From positions 120,756 to 184,755 of the forward strand of contig NZ_BNAS01000002.1 of the NCBI RefSeq assembly GCF_014653785.1: a DNA stretch of 64,000 bases, written 5' to 3'. This document shows positions 57,428 to 64,000 of this stretch, in pieces (within the stretch, counting starts at the first letter, position 1; every line of letters starts with the position of its first letter). The stretch is from Promicromonospora soli (GTDB taxonomy: Bacteria; Actinomycetota; Actinomycetes; Actinomycetales; Cellulomonadaceae). Both the position numbers and the translations under genes were made by a program. Below the pieces are notes generated by a model. The model saw only the letters and a list, made by a program, of their open reading frames with translations. It was not told the origin of the DNA and ran no database searches.

Positions 57428-58941
57428 GCTGCACTCTCGCTCTCGGACGCACCCGGCGTGGCGGCGCGCATCACGGCTTCGGGAGTCGCTTCGGCGCGGC
57501 TCAGCTCGGCGGCGATACGCCCCTCGCGGACCACGAGCACGCGGTCTGCCATGCCCAGCACCTCCGGCAGCTCGGACGAGATCATGAGGACAGCCAGCCC
57601 TTCGGCGGCCAGCGTGGACAGCAGCCGGTGCACCTCGGCCTTGGTGCCGACGTCGATACCGCGGGTCGGCTCGTCGACGATGAGCACCTTCGGGCCGGTG
57701 GCCAGCCACTTCGCCAGGACTACCTTCTGCTGGTTGCCGCCGCTCATGGTGGTGGTCACGGCGTCCAGCGCCCCGGCCTTCACCTCGAGCCGGCCGGACC
57801 AGTCGCGGGCGAGGCGCGCCTCGGCGTCGGGCAGCAGGATGCCCAGGCGCGCCAGGCGCCGTCGCGAGACCGCGGACACATTGCGGGCCACCGACGACTC
57901 GGTGACCAGGCCTTGCAGGCGCCGGTCCTCGGGGACGAGGGCGAGGCCCGCGGCGATGGCCGCGGCCGGGTCGCCCTGACGCAGGTTCCGCCCGCCGACG
58001 ACGACGCGCCCGGCGTCATAGCGGTCGACGCCGAACACCGCCCGGGCGATCTCGCTGCGTCCCGCGCCGACGAGGCCCGCGAGACCGACGATCTCGCCGG
58101 CCCGCACCTCGAAGGACACGTCGTGGAAGGTGCCGGTGGACTCCAGCCCCTCGACCTGGAGCACCACCTCGCCGGGCGTGCTCGGGACCTTGGGGTAGAG
58201 CTCGGCCACCTCGCGCCCGACCATGCGCCGCACCAGCTGGTCGGGCGTGACGTCGGCGACGGCGTCTGTCGAGACGTGCTCGCCGTCGCGCATGACGGTG
58301 ACGGTGTCGCAGAGGTCGGCGACCTCGTCGAGGCGGTGCGAGATGAAGACGACGGCGTGGCCGGCGTCGCGCAGCCCCCGGGCGACGGCGAACAGGCGGC
58401 GCACCTCGACGGCGCTCAGCGCCGCCGTCGGCTCGTCCATGACCAGGAGGCGGGCGTCCAAGGAGATCGCCTTGGCGATCTCGACGATCTGTTGGTCCGC
58501 GATGGACAGGCCCTCGGCGGGGCGGTCCGGGTCGAGATCGACGCCGAGGTTCCGGAACAGCTCGCGTACCCCCTCGCGCATCGCGCGGCGGTCGATCCGG
58601 CGGAACCGGCCGAGCGGCTCCCGGCCGAGAAAGATGTTCTCGGCGACGGTCAGGTCCGGGAAGCTCGCGGGCTCCTGGTGGATGACGGCGACGCCTGCAG
58701 CCTTCGCCTCGGCGGGACCGTGGAAGTCGACGGGCTCCCCGTCGAGCTCGACCACGCCCGCATCGCGGCGGTGCACGCCACCCACGATCTTGACCAGTGT
58801 GGACTTGCCCGCACCGTTCTCGCCGACGAGGGCGTGGATGCTGCCAGGTTGGACTATCAGGGTGCCGGAGCGGAGCGCTGCCACAGGCCCGAAGGACTTG
58901 GCCACCCCTTCCAGGCGCAGCGTCGGTGTTGCGTTCGGCAT
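57424..58941 (-). CDS. rhaT: Rhamnose ABC transporter ATP-binding protein
   Basis: This 505-residue cytoplasmic ATPase has two ABC domains. Domain 1 has Walker A GENGAGKST (about 40-48), signature LSIADQQIVEIAKA and Walker B ARLLVMDEPTAALS. Domain 2 has the degenerate Walker A GLVGAGRSE typical of sugar ATPases, signature MSGGNQQKVVLAKWL and Walker B KVLIVDEPTRGIDVG. ATG at 58941, preceded by GGAGAG. First gene of rhaTPQS, controlled from the operator and promoter at 58992-59046. Confidence 0.93.
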   Translation of the reverse strand: MPNATPTLRLEGVAKSFGPVAALRSGTLIVQPGSIHALVGENGAGKSTLVKIVGGVHRRDAGVVELDGEPVDFHGPAEAKAAGVAVIHQEPASFPDLTVAENIFLGREPLGRFRRIDRRAMREGVRELFRNLGVDLDPDRPAEGLSIADQQIVEIAKAISLDARLLVMDEPTAALSAVEVRRLFAVARGLRDAGHAVVFISHRLDEVADLCDTVTVMRDGEHVSTDAVADVTPDQLVRRMVGREVAELYPKVPSTPGEVVLQVEGLESTGTFHDVSFEVRAGEIVGLAGLVGAGRSEIARAVFGVDRYDAGRVVVGGRNLRQGDPAAAIAAGLALVPEDRRLQGLVTESSVARNVSAVSRRRLARLGILLPDAEARLARDWSGRLEVKAGALDAVTTTMSGGNQQKVVLAKWLATGPKVLIVDEPTRGIDVGTKAEVHRLLSTLAAEGLAVLMISSELPEVLGMADRVLVVREGRIAAELSRAEATPEAVMRAATPGASESESAA

Positions 58942-58991
58942 GTCTCTCCGTCGAGCTGTGCGGGCGGTCGGCGATGACCGCGGTCTGGCCG

Positions 58992-59046
58992 TTGAATCGT
59001 TCAAACGGCTTAACCGGAACATAGACCGGCTCGGTCAGGACGTCAA
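58992..59046 (-). promoter_or_regulatory. rhaTPQS promoter with LacI-type operator
   Basis: On the minus strand TTGACG (59041-59046), 17 bases, TATGTT (59018-59023), then the palindrome TTGAACGATTCAA (58992-59004) just past the expected start site. Consensus with the rhaI and rhaM/rhaR sites is TGAANCGNTTCA. Confidence 0.75.
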
Positions 59047-59069
59047 GAACTTGCGGCGCGTCCGTTGCC

Positions 59070-59084
59070 CAAGCGTTGCGCTTG
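59070..59084. other. Palindrome CAAGCGTTGCGCTTG upstream of the APC permease
   Basis: CAAGCG-ttg-CGCTTG is a perfect 6-bp inverted repeat in the 204-base gap between rhaT and the divergent permease gene. It may be an operator for the permease; no matching regulator is evident. Confidence 0.35.
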
Positions 59085-59145
59085 CGGAACTCTTGAGCGA
59101 TCAGGGGTGATACCTACCCGCGGTACTTCACGGAGGTGACCGGAC

Positions 59146-60591
59146 ATGAGCCAACCAGTGGCCGATGAGCACGCAGCTCTCGGCGAGGAGCCAACCGAGC
59201 TCAAGCGGGTGATGGGGCCCAAGCTGCTCCTGCTCTTCATCGTGGGCGACATTCTCGGCACGGGCGTCTACGCGCTCACGGGAGATGTGGCCGCCGAGGT
59301 CGGCGGTGCGGCGTGGGCGCCGTTCATCGTCGCTTTCCTCGTGGCGCTCATCACCGCGTTCTCCTACCTGGAGCTGGTGACCAAGTACCCGCGGGCAGCG
59401 GGCGCCGCGCTCTACACGCACAAGGCGTTCGGCATCCACCTGCTCACGTTCATGGTCTGCTTCACGGTCATGTGCTCCGGCATCACCTCGGCATCGACCG
59501 CGTCACGCGCCTTCGCGTCGAACCTGGCGGTGGGCTTCGGGCTGGACGAGACCAACGCGACGCTCGTCATCACCGTCGCGCTGATCTTCATGGCCGTGGT
59601 CGCCGCCGTGAACCTGCGCGGCGTCGGCGAGAGCGTCAAGGCCAACATCTTCCTCACGCTGGTGGAGCTGTCCGGCCTGCTGCTGGTGATCATGATCGGC
59701 TTCTACGCCGTCTTCGCCGGCCGGACGGACTTCAGCCGCACCATCATCTTCGACGACCCGGGGGACAAGGGTGCCTTCTTCGCCGTCACGGCGGCGACGT
59801 CGCTGGCGTTCTTCGCGATGGTCGGCTTCGAAGACTCCGTGAACATGGCGGAGGAGACCCGCGACCCGGTCAAGAACTTCCCGAAGATGATGATCACCGG
59901 AATCGGCATCACCGGGGTCATCTACGTGCTCGTGGCGCTCTTCGCCGTCGCGATCGTGCCGGTGGGCACCCTGGCCGACAGTGACACCCCGCTGGTGACC
60001 GTGGTGGAGACGGCGGCTCCGGGCATACCGGCCGGCGACATCCTGCCGTTCATCTCGATGTTCGCCGTCGCCAACTCGGCGCTCATCAACATGCTCATGG
60101 CGAGCCGGCTGCTCTACGGCATGGCCAAGCAGGGCGTGCTTCCCGAGGTCCTGGGCCGCGTGGGTGTACGCCGCCAGACGCCGTGGGTTGCCATCCTGGT
60201 CACGACTGCCATCTCGTTCGGGCTGATCTACTTCGTCAGCCGCGACCCGGAGAACGACGTCGTCGCCGCCCTGGGCGGCACCACGGCCCTGCTCCTCCTG
60301 GCCGTGTTCGCCATCGTGAACGTGTGCGTGCTGGTCCTGCGCAAGGACACCATCGACCGCAGGCACTTCGTGGCGCCGACCGTGCTGCCGATCATCGGCG
60401 CGATCGCCTGCGCGTTCTTCGTCGGCCCGTGGACGGGCCGGGACGTTCTCCAGTACCAGATCGCCGGCTGGCTGCTGGGCATCGGCTTCGTGCTGTGGAT
60501 CCTGATGTGGATCACGAACCGGCTGCTCGGCCAGCGCACCGCGATCACCGACCTCGAGGCGATCAACGAGCCGGAGGGCGGCGTCAACTGA
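59146..60591 (+). CDS. APC-family amino acid permease
   Basis: This 481-residue membrane protein has about 12 hydrophobic helices and the APC signature GDILGTGVYALTGDVAAEVGGAAW in helix 1. Also present are AFSYLELVTKYPRAAGAALYTHKAFG and FFAMVGFEDSVNMAEETRDPVKNFPKMM, the conserved loop between helices 6 and 7. Substrates of related proteins are amino acids or amines. GGAGG precedes the ATG. It is wedged between rhaT (divergent) and rhaM (convergent) but has no obvious rhamnose link. Confidence 0.9.
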   Translation: MSQPVADEHAALGEEPTELKRVMGPKLLLLFIVGDILGTGVYALTGDVAAEVGGAAWAPFIVAFLVALITAFSYLELVTKYPRAAGAALYTHKAFGIHLLTFMVCFTVMCSGITSASTASRAFASNLAVGFGLDETNATLVITVALIFMAVVAAVNLRGVGESVKANIFLTLVELSGLLLVIMIGFYAVFAGRTDFSRTIIFDDPGDKGAFFAVTAATSLAFFAMVGFEDSVNMAEETRDPVKNFPKMMITGIGITGVIYVLVALFAVAIVPVGTLADSDTPLVTVVETAAPGIPAGDILPFISMFAVANSALINMLMASRLLYGMAKQGVLPEVLGRVGVRRQTPWVAILVTTAISFGLIYFVSRDPENDVVAALGGTTALLLLAVFAIVNVCVLVLRKDTIDRRHFVAPTVLPIIGAIACAFFVGPWTGRDVLQYQIAGWLLGIGFVLWILMWITNRLLGQRTAITDLEAINEPEGGVN

Positions 60592-60606
60592 CGCGATCCC
60601 CGAAGT

Positions 60607-60646
60607 GTCAGGCGTACAGGTCACCCGGGTGGCCTGTACGTCTGAC
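60607..60646. terminator. Palindromic terminator between the APC permease and rhaM
   Basis: Arms 60607-60626 and 60627-60646 match at 18 of 20 positions. The sequence GTCAGACGTACAGGCCACC resembles the palindrome after rhaS (GTCGGACGTACGGGTC), so the two belong to one repeat family. The flanking genes are convergent. Confidence 0.65.
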
Positions 60647-60649
60647 GGT

Positions 60650-61024
60650 TCAGGTGGTGGCAGTGGTCGGGAGGCCCAGTGCCGCCAGCTGGCCCTCCAG
60701 GTGGAACACCTCGTCCAGCAGCACGAACCCGTCGTCCGGGTTGCCCTCGTCGACGAAGAACCCGGACATCGCAGCCTGCCACCTCGCGTTGACCTCGGTC
60801 GCGGCCATCCCGCGCTGCGCCGCCGCGTAGTCGTCGGTCTCCAGGATCCCGACCAGCAGCCCGTCATCACGCAGGAACAGGTAGTAGTCCCGCCAGCCCG
60901 TATCGCGCAACGCCTCCAGCATCTCGGGCCAGACGGCGGCGTGTGCCGCCCGGTACTCGGGGATACGGTCTGCCCGCACCCGGGACGTGAAACAGACGCG
61001 TGCGCCCGCTGATTTGCTCGACAT
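60650..61024 (-). CDS. rhaM: L-rhamnose mutarotase
   Basis: This 124-residue protein interconverts the alpha and beta anomers of L-rhamnose. It has CFTSRVRADRIPEYRAAHAAVWPEMLEALRDTGWRDYYLFLRDDGLLVG and VNARWQAAMSGFF, the small ferredoxin-like-fold family, about 105-120 residues, with the active-site His of EYRAAH. GGAGGACC supports the ATG at 61024. It is divergent from the lacI-type rhaR, with an operator in between. Confidence 0.93.
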   Translation of the reverse strand: MSSKSAGARVCFTSRVRADRIPEYRAAHAAVWPEMLEALRDTGWRDYYLFLRDDGLLVGILETDDYAAAQRGMAATEVNARWQAAMSGFFVDEGNPDDGFVLLDEVFHLEGQLAALGLPTTATT

Positions 61025-61038
61025 GTCCGGTCCTCCGG

Positions 61039-61058
61039 TTCCTGAGCCCGCCGAAGGG
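61039..61058. repeat. Short dispersed repeat TTCCTGAGCCCGCCGAAGGG
   Basis: This intergenic sequence is a short imperfect palindrome of the TTCCTGAGC..GTCGAAGG type that recurs in many actinobacterial genomes. Only one clear copy is visible in this window. It lies between rhaM and the rhaR operator. Confidence 0.4.
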
Positions 61059-61071
61059 CGACCCACCGTCA

Positions 61072-61083
61072 TGAAACGGTTCA
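61072..61083. promoter_or_regulatory. LacI operator TGAAACGGTTCA between rhaM and rhaR
   Basis: TGAA-CG-TTCA core shared with the rhaI (54071) and rhaT (58992) operators, located 29 bases upstream of the rhaR ATG. It probably gives autoregulation and control of rhaM. Confidence 0.72.
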
Positions 61084-61112
61084 TAATGTAGCCCGAAGCA
61101 AGGAGGCGCTCC

Positions 61113-62129
61113 ATGACCCAGCAGGCCGCTCACCGACGAGCATCCATCGCCGACGTCGCCCGCGTCGCCGGCGTCTCCGTCGGCACGGTCTCCAACGTGC
61201 TCAACCGGCCCGAACGCGTGCTGCCGGGGACCCGCGAGCGGGTCGAGGCCGCCATCGAAGAGCTGAGCTTCGTGCGCAACGGATCCGCCCGGCAGCTCCG
61301 CGCGGGGACCATCACCACGGTCGGCGCGATAGTCCTCGACATCGCCAACCCGTTCTTCACGGACGTCGCGCGCGGCATCGAGGAGCGCCTGGACCGCGAC
61401 GACTTCACGCTCATGGTGGCCTCGTCCGACGACGACCCGGACCGCGAGCAGCGCTACCTGCGCCTCTTCGAGGAGCACGGCGTACAGGGCGTCATGGTGG
61501 TGCCGGCCACCAACGACATCGAGCATCTCCTCGCGGTCCGCCGTCGCGGCACCGGGGTCGTCCTGCTGGACCGCCCGTCGTCCGACCCGACCATCTCCTC
61601 CGTGGCCGTCGACGACGTCCGCGGCGGCGAGCTCGCCGCCACGCACCTCCTGGACCAGGGGCACACGCGCATCGCGTTCCTCAACGGCCCGCACACGATC
61701 CGGCAGTGCGCCGACCGGCACGACGGCGTGGTCAAGGCGCTGGTGGCGGCCGGGCTGGATCCGGCGTCGGCCCTGCTCGAGGTCACGGTGACCAGCCTCA
61801 ACGCGGAGGGCGGGGAGGCCGCGATCCGCGGGCTGCTGGAGTCGGGCGACCAGCCCACCGCCGTCTTCTGCGTCAACGACCTGGTCGCGCTGGGCGTGCT
61901 GCGCACGCTCCGTACCGAGGGCATCGCCGTCCCTACGGACATGGCAGTGGTGGGGTACGACGACGTCGCGTTCGCCGCCGAGCTGTCCACACCCCTCACC
62001 TCGGTGCGCCAGCCGACCCACGAGCTCGGCGCCCGCGCCGCGGACCTCCTGCTCAGCGGGCCCGACGCCGAGGCCGAGCACGTGATGTTCCAGCCGACGC
62101 TCGTGGTGCGGAGCTCGAGCTCCTCCTGA
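61113..62129 (+). CDS. rhaR: LacI-family regulator of the rhamnose locus
   Basis: This 338-residue repressor has an HTH and hinge (ASIADVARVAGVSVGTVSNVLNRPERVLPGTRERVEAAIEELSFVRNGSARQLRAG, 10-64) and a sugar-binding domain with VGAIVLDIANPFFTDVARGIEERL, VMVVPATNDIEHL, HTRIAFLNGPHTIRQCADRHDGV and VVGYDDVAFAAELSTPLTSVRQP. The RBS AAGGAGG supports the ATG at 61113. It is divergent from rhaM, and three sites with a common palindrome precede rhamnose genes, so it is very likely the rhamnose repressor. The name is by context; RhaR elsewhere is an AraC activator. Confidence 0.85.
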   Translation: MTQQAAHRRASIADVARVAGVSVGTVSNVLNRPERVLPGTRERVEAAIEELSFVRNGSARQLRAGTITTVGAIVLDIANPFFTDVARGIEERLDRDDFTLMVASSDDDPDREQRYLRLFEEHGVQGVMVVPATNDIEHLLAVRRRGTGVVLLDRPSSDPTISSVAVDDVRGGELAATHLLDQGHTRIAFLNGPHTIRQCADRHDGVVKALVAAGLDPASALLEVTVTSLNAEGGEAAIRGLLESGDQPTAVFCVNDLVALGVLRTLRTEGIAVPTDMAVVGYDDVAFAAELSTPLTSVRQPTHELGARAADLLLSGPDAEAEHVMFQPTLVVRSSSSS

Positions 62130-62166
62130 CCCGGCTGCTCTGCCTTGCCCGGTCCACTCCACGCGA

Positions 62167-63054
62167 TTACTTCGGCTGGGCCAGGCCGGCGAGGAACTCG
62201 CCCGAGATCGCGGCGAAACGCGCCGGTGCGTCCCGGCGCACGAAGTGCGATGCGCCGTCGACCACCGCGAGCCGGGCGCCGCTCCCGACGAGCAGCCGCC
62301 GGTGCCTGGCCGTCATGCCGACCTCCGGCGAGACTCCCCCGGTGACGACCAGCACGTCCACCCTGGCGGCTGTCAGCCGGCGCACGAGGTCGGGCCAGGG
62401 CGGCGTCGGGATGACGTGTCCGTGGCGCACGAGCACAGGATCGGCGTCGTGCTGGGCATGGGCCCAAGCAGGCAGCTCGGCCGGGTCCCAGCCCGGGTGC
62501 GCGACGCCACCCTCGGCCGCCAGCTCTGCGAGTGACCGCGTCTGCCGGGCCACGAGGTCGCGATACGCCTGCTCGGCCACCGCCCGGTCCTGGCGCGACG
62601 TGACCGGGAGCCGCCAGAACGGGTCCTCGAGCAGCACCCCGGCCACCCGCTCCGGACGCAGGGCAGCGGCCGCCGCGACGACGCCGCCGCCGGCCGAGTG
62701 CCCGAACAGCACGAGCGGCTCGGTCACACCAGCGCCCGAGCCCGACCCCGCGTCCGACCCCGCGCCGTCCGAATCCGCACCCACGCCCGAACCCACGGCC
62801 AGCTCGTCAAGGACCGCCACAAGGTCCTCGGTCAGCCGGTCGCCCGCGTGCAGCTGATCGGCGGGGTCCCAGCGCGGCGAGCGGCCGTGTCCACGCAGGT
62901 CAGGAGCAAGCACTTCCCAGCCGGTCGCCGCCCAGGCGTCGGCCGCGCCGTGCAGGGTCGGGCCGCTCTCCATCATCCCGTGCACGGCGACCACCGTCCC
63001 GCGCCGGGTCCCCCGCGCGGGGGTGCGCGTCACATGTAGCCCGGCGCTGGTCAC
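62167..63054 (-). CDS. Alpha/beta-fold hydrolase
   Basis: This 295-residue enzyme has TVVAVHGMMESGPTLHG (oxyanion), LAPDLRGHGRSPRWDPADQ, nucleophile elbow FGHSAGGGV with Ser, DVLVVTGGVSPEVG (Asp region) and the terminal GASHFVRRDAP with the catalytic His. A Gly/Ser/Asp-rich linker (about 88-112) interrupts the core. Start: the GTG at 63054 with GGGAGG; the frame to 63135 would overlap the operator at 63119. It is divergent from the ABC permease operon at 63385 across shared operators. Substrate unknown; an ester of a sugar is possible. Confidence 0.85.
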   Translation of the reverse strand: MTSAGLHVTRTPARGTRRGTVVAVHGMMESGPTLHGAADAWAATGWEVLAPDLRGHGRSPRWDPADQLHAGDRLTEDLVAVLDELAVGSGVGADSDGAGSDAGSGSGAGVTEPLVLFGHSAGGGVVAAAAALRPERVAGVLLEDPFWRLPVTSRQDRAVAEQAYRDLVARQTRSLAELAAEGGVAHPGWDPAELPAWAHAQHDADPVLVRHGHVIPTPPWPDLVRRLTAARVDVLVVTGGVSPEVGMTARHRRLLVGSGARLAVVDGASHFVRRDAPARFAAISGEFLAGLAQPK

Positions 63055-63384
63055 ACGCGTTCCTCCCGTCGTGCGGGCACCACGACTTGAGGTCGCGGCG
63101 CTGCGCTGCGCCAACCCAGGGAAAGCGCGTTCCAATTCGAGTCAGATGCTTGCACACCCGACCCCCGGTGTCGACACCTTCCGGGCCATCAATCGGCAAG
63201 AGCGACGGAACGCGCTTTCCATTCTTTCTTGACATGGCCGTCGCGGCGCCCCTAGCGTGCACGGTGCAAGGGCAGAGCTACCGAATCCGCCACCGAATCT
63301 TCGAAGAAGAAGAGAGCCAGCCGTGGACCCACGCGCACACGACCGGACATCACCGGCGTCCCTCCACGGCGGAGGTGCGCGGCG
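63055..63384. promoter_or_regulatory. Divergent regulatory region with two LacI operators and a promoter
   Basis: The 330 bases between hydrolase and permease contain two operators, GGGAAAGCGCGTTCC (63119-63133) and its reverse complement GGAACGCGCTTTCC (63207-63220), 88 bases apart. A promoter TTGACA (63229-63234), 18 bases, TAGCGT (63253-63258) reads toward the permease; the second operator lies next to its -35 box. The first operator is close to the hydrolase start. The rest holds no gene except a possible 21-codon ORF. Confidence 0.7.
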
Positions 63385-63388
63385 ATGA
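63323..63388 (+). CDS. Possible 21-residue leader ORF coupled to the ABC permease
   Basis: GTG at 63323 follows AGAAGAGAG and encodes VDPRAHDRTSPASLHGGGAR plus one Arg. Its TGA overlaps the permease ATG (ATGA). No known family. It could set the translation rate of the permease or be chance; the coding is unremarkable. Confidence 0.3.
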   Translation: MDPRAHDRTSPASLHGGGARR

Positions 63389-64000
63389 GTGCCGACCTCG
63401 ACGCCGCGACGAACAGCCTCGCGGACCCCCGAACCGCACGCAGCGGAAATCGCCAGAAGAGGCGCGGCCGCGACTACGGCCTCGTCCTGCTGGCCGCCCC
63501 CGCCGTCATCCTCCTGGTGGTCTTCGCCTACGGCCCGATGGCCGGGCTGATCGTCGCGTTCCAGGACTTCAACGTGGCCGACGGCGTCTTCGGGTCGCCC
63601 TGGGCCGGCTTCGAGAACTTCGAGTTCTTCTTCACCTCGGGCGGCGCCGGCCGGATCCTGTGGAACACGCTGTTCCTGAACATCCTGTTCCTGGCCGCGA
63701 CCCTCGGCTCGGGCGTCCTGCTCGCGATCATGCTCAACGAGATCCGCGGCCGGGTGACCAAGCGGTTCTTCCAGTCGGTGATCTTCGTGCCGTACTTCGT
63801 GTCGCCGATCGTCGTGAGCATCTTCCTGCAGGCGTTCCTCGCGGGACCGAGCGGACGCGGCGGCCTGGTGAACGACCTCACCGACGTCTTCGGGCTGCCG
63901 TCCATCTCCTGGTACACCGAGCCCGGGCCCTGGCCGTGGATCCTGACCGTCGTCAAGGTCTGGCAGATGGGCGGCTACATGAGCGTCATCTTCCTCGCGG
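63385..64000 (+). CDS. Sugar ABC transporter permease (partial, runs off the right edge)
   Basis: These are the first 205 codons of a LplB/MalF-type permease. There is a 27-residue Arg-rich tail, then DYGLVLLAAPAVILLVVFAYGPMAGLIVAFQDFNVADGVFG, NTLFLNILFLAATLGSGVLLAIMLNEI and KRFFQSVIFVPYFVSPIVVSIFLQAFL. The sequence FVPYFVSPIV and KVWQMGGYM are typical of the PotB/LplB-like group that imports oligosaccharides such as pectic or xylan fragments. The EAA loop lies beyond the edge. ATG at 63385 overlaps the stop of a short ORF. It is controlled by the TTGACA/TAGCGT promoter and the two LacI operators upstream. Confidence 0.88.
   Translation, partial: MSADLDAATNSLADPRTARSGNRQKRRGRDYGLVLLAAPAVILLVVFAYGPMAGLIVAFQDFNVADGVFGSPWAGFENFEFFFTSGGAGRILWNTLFLNILFLAATLGSGVLLAIMLNEIRGRVTKRFFQSVIFVPYFVSPIVVSIFLQAFLAGPSGRGGLVNDLTDVFGLPSISWYTEPGPWPWILTVVKVWQMGGYMSVIFLA

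Overview
This 64 kb window is chromosomal DNA from a very GC-rich Gram-positive actinobacterium. The evidence is GTG starts, lipoprotein sugar-binding proteins, two F420/deazaflavin-type nitroreductase-fold proteins, many LacI regulators and the ThuA/PmoA/DUF993/DUF6807 families. The dense plant-polysaccharide gene set suggests a soil or plant-associated Micrococcales member, perhaps Promicromonosporaceae; that placement is inference. I see no rRNA, tRNA, CRISPR array, IS element or prophage. Both ends cut genes: trpS on the left and a sugar ABC permease on the right.

1-7 kb: trpS with a Trp-codon leader peptide and attenuator hairpin, trmL, thuA, a TetR-controlled pair of redox enzymes with two abutting palindromic operators, and an aldo/keto reductase. 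5.4-18.2 kb: a pectin/uronate block with an altronate-dehydratase-like enzyme, a three-gene sugar ABC transporter, a regulator fusing a LacI repressor to a DUF6807/PmoA domain, a Gfo/Idh/MocA dehydrogenase, an AEC transporter, a secreted PL1 pectate lyase and a second dehydrogenase. The operator GAAACCGGTTTC occurs before both the ABC operon and the pectate lyase. 18.3-23 kb: a stand-alone KAS III, an SprT-like protein, and a luciferase-like/BBE-like flavoprotein fusion divergent from a MarR regulator. 23-27 kb: the lutABC L-lactate oxidation operon with a divergent FCD-GntR regulator. 27-31.9 kb: DUF2000/AraC, a uridine-kinase-like protein, a glycosyltransferase, a LacI regulator and a DDN-like protein. 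32-35.3 kb: an uncharacterised three-gene catabolic operon (Gfo/Idh, DUF993, TIM-barrel isomerase). 35.4-48 kb: an inferred arabinogalactan/beta-1,6-galactan locus with a secreted GH30, ABC transporter, YesL, DUF2264, 2-hydroxyacid dehydrogenase, heparinase-like protein and a DeoR/LacI chimeric regulator. 48-62 kb: a near-complete L-rhamnose regulon (rhaB, rhaD-SDR fusion, HSL esterase, rhaI, rhaSQPT transporter, rhaM, LacI-type rhaR) with an APC permease. 62-64 kb: an alpha/beta hydrolase divergent from another sugar importer.

The systems fit together as a programme for plant cell-wall pectin and its side chains. Pectate lyase and GH30 release oligomers outside the cell, three ABC systems import them, and rhamnose is taken to DHAP and L-lactate. 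The nearby LutABC could oxidise that lactate to pyruvate. Control rests on at least three LacI operator types: GAAACCGGTTTC, TGAAACGNTTCA and GGAAAGCGCNTTCC.

Two genome-scale repeat phenomena stand out. Long palindromic hairpins sit at gene ends, including a 67-bp element in three copies. A 19-bp GGTCGAGCCTGTCGAGACC-type repeat has entered three coding genes in the same strand and frame, adding a VSTGS-like peptide.
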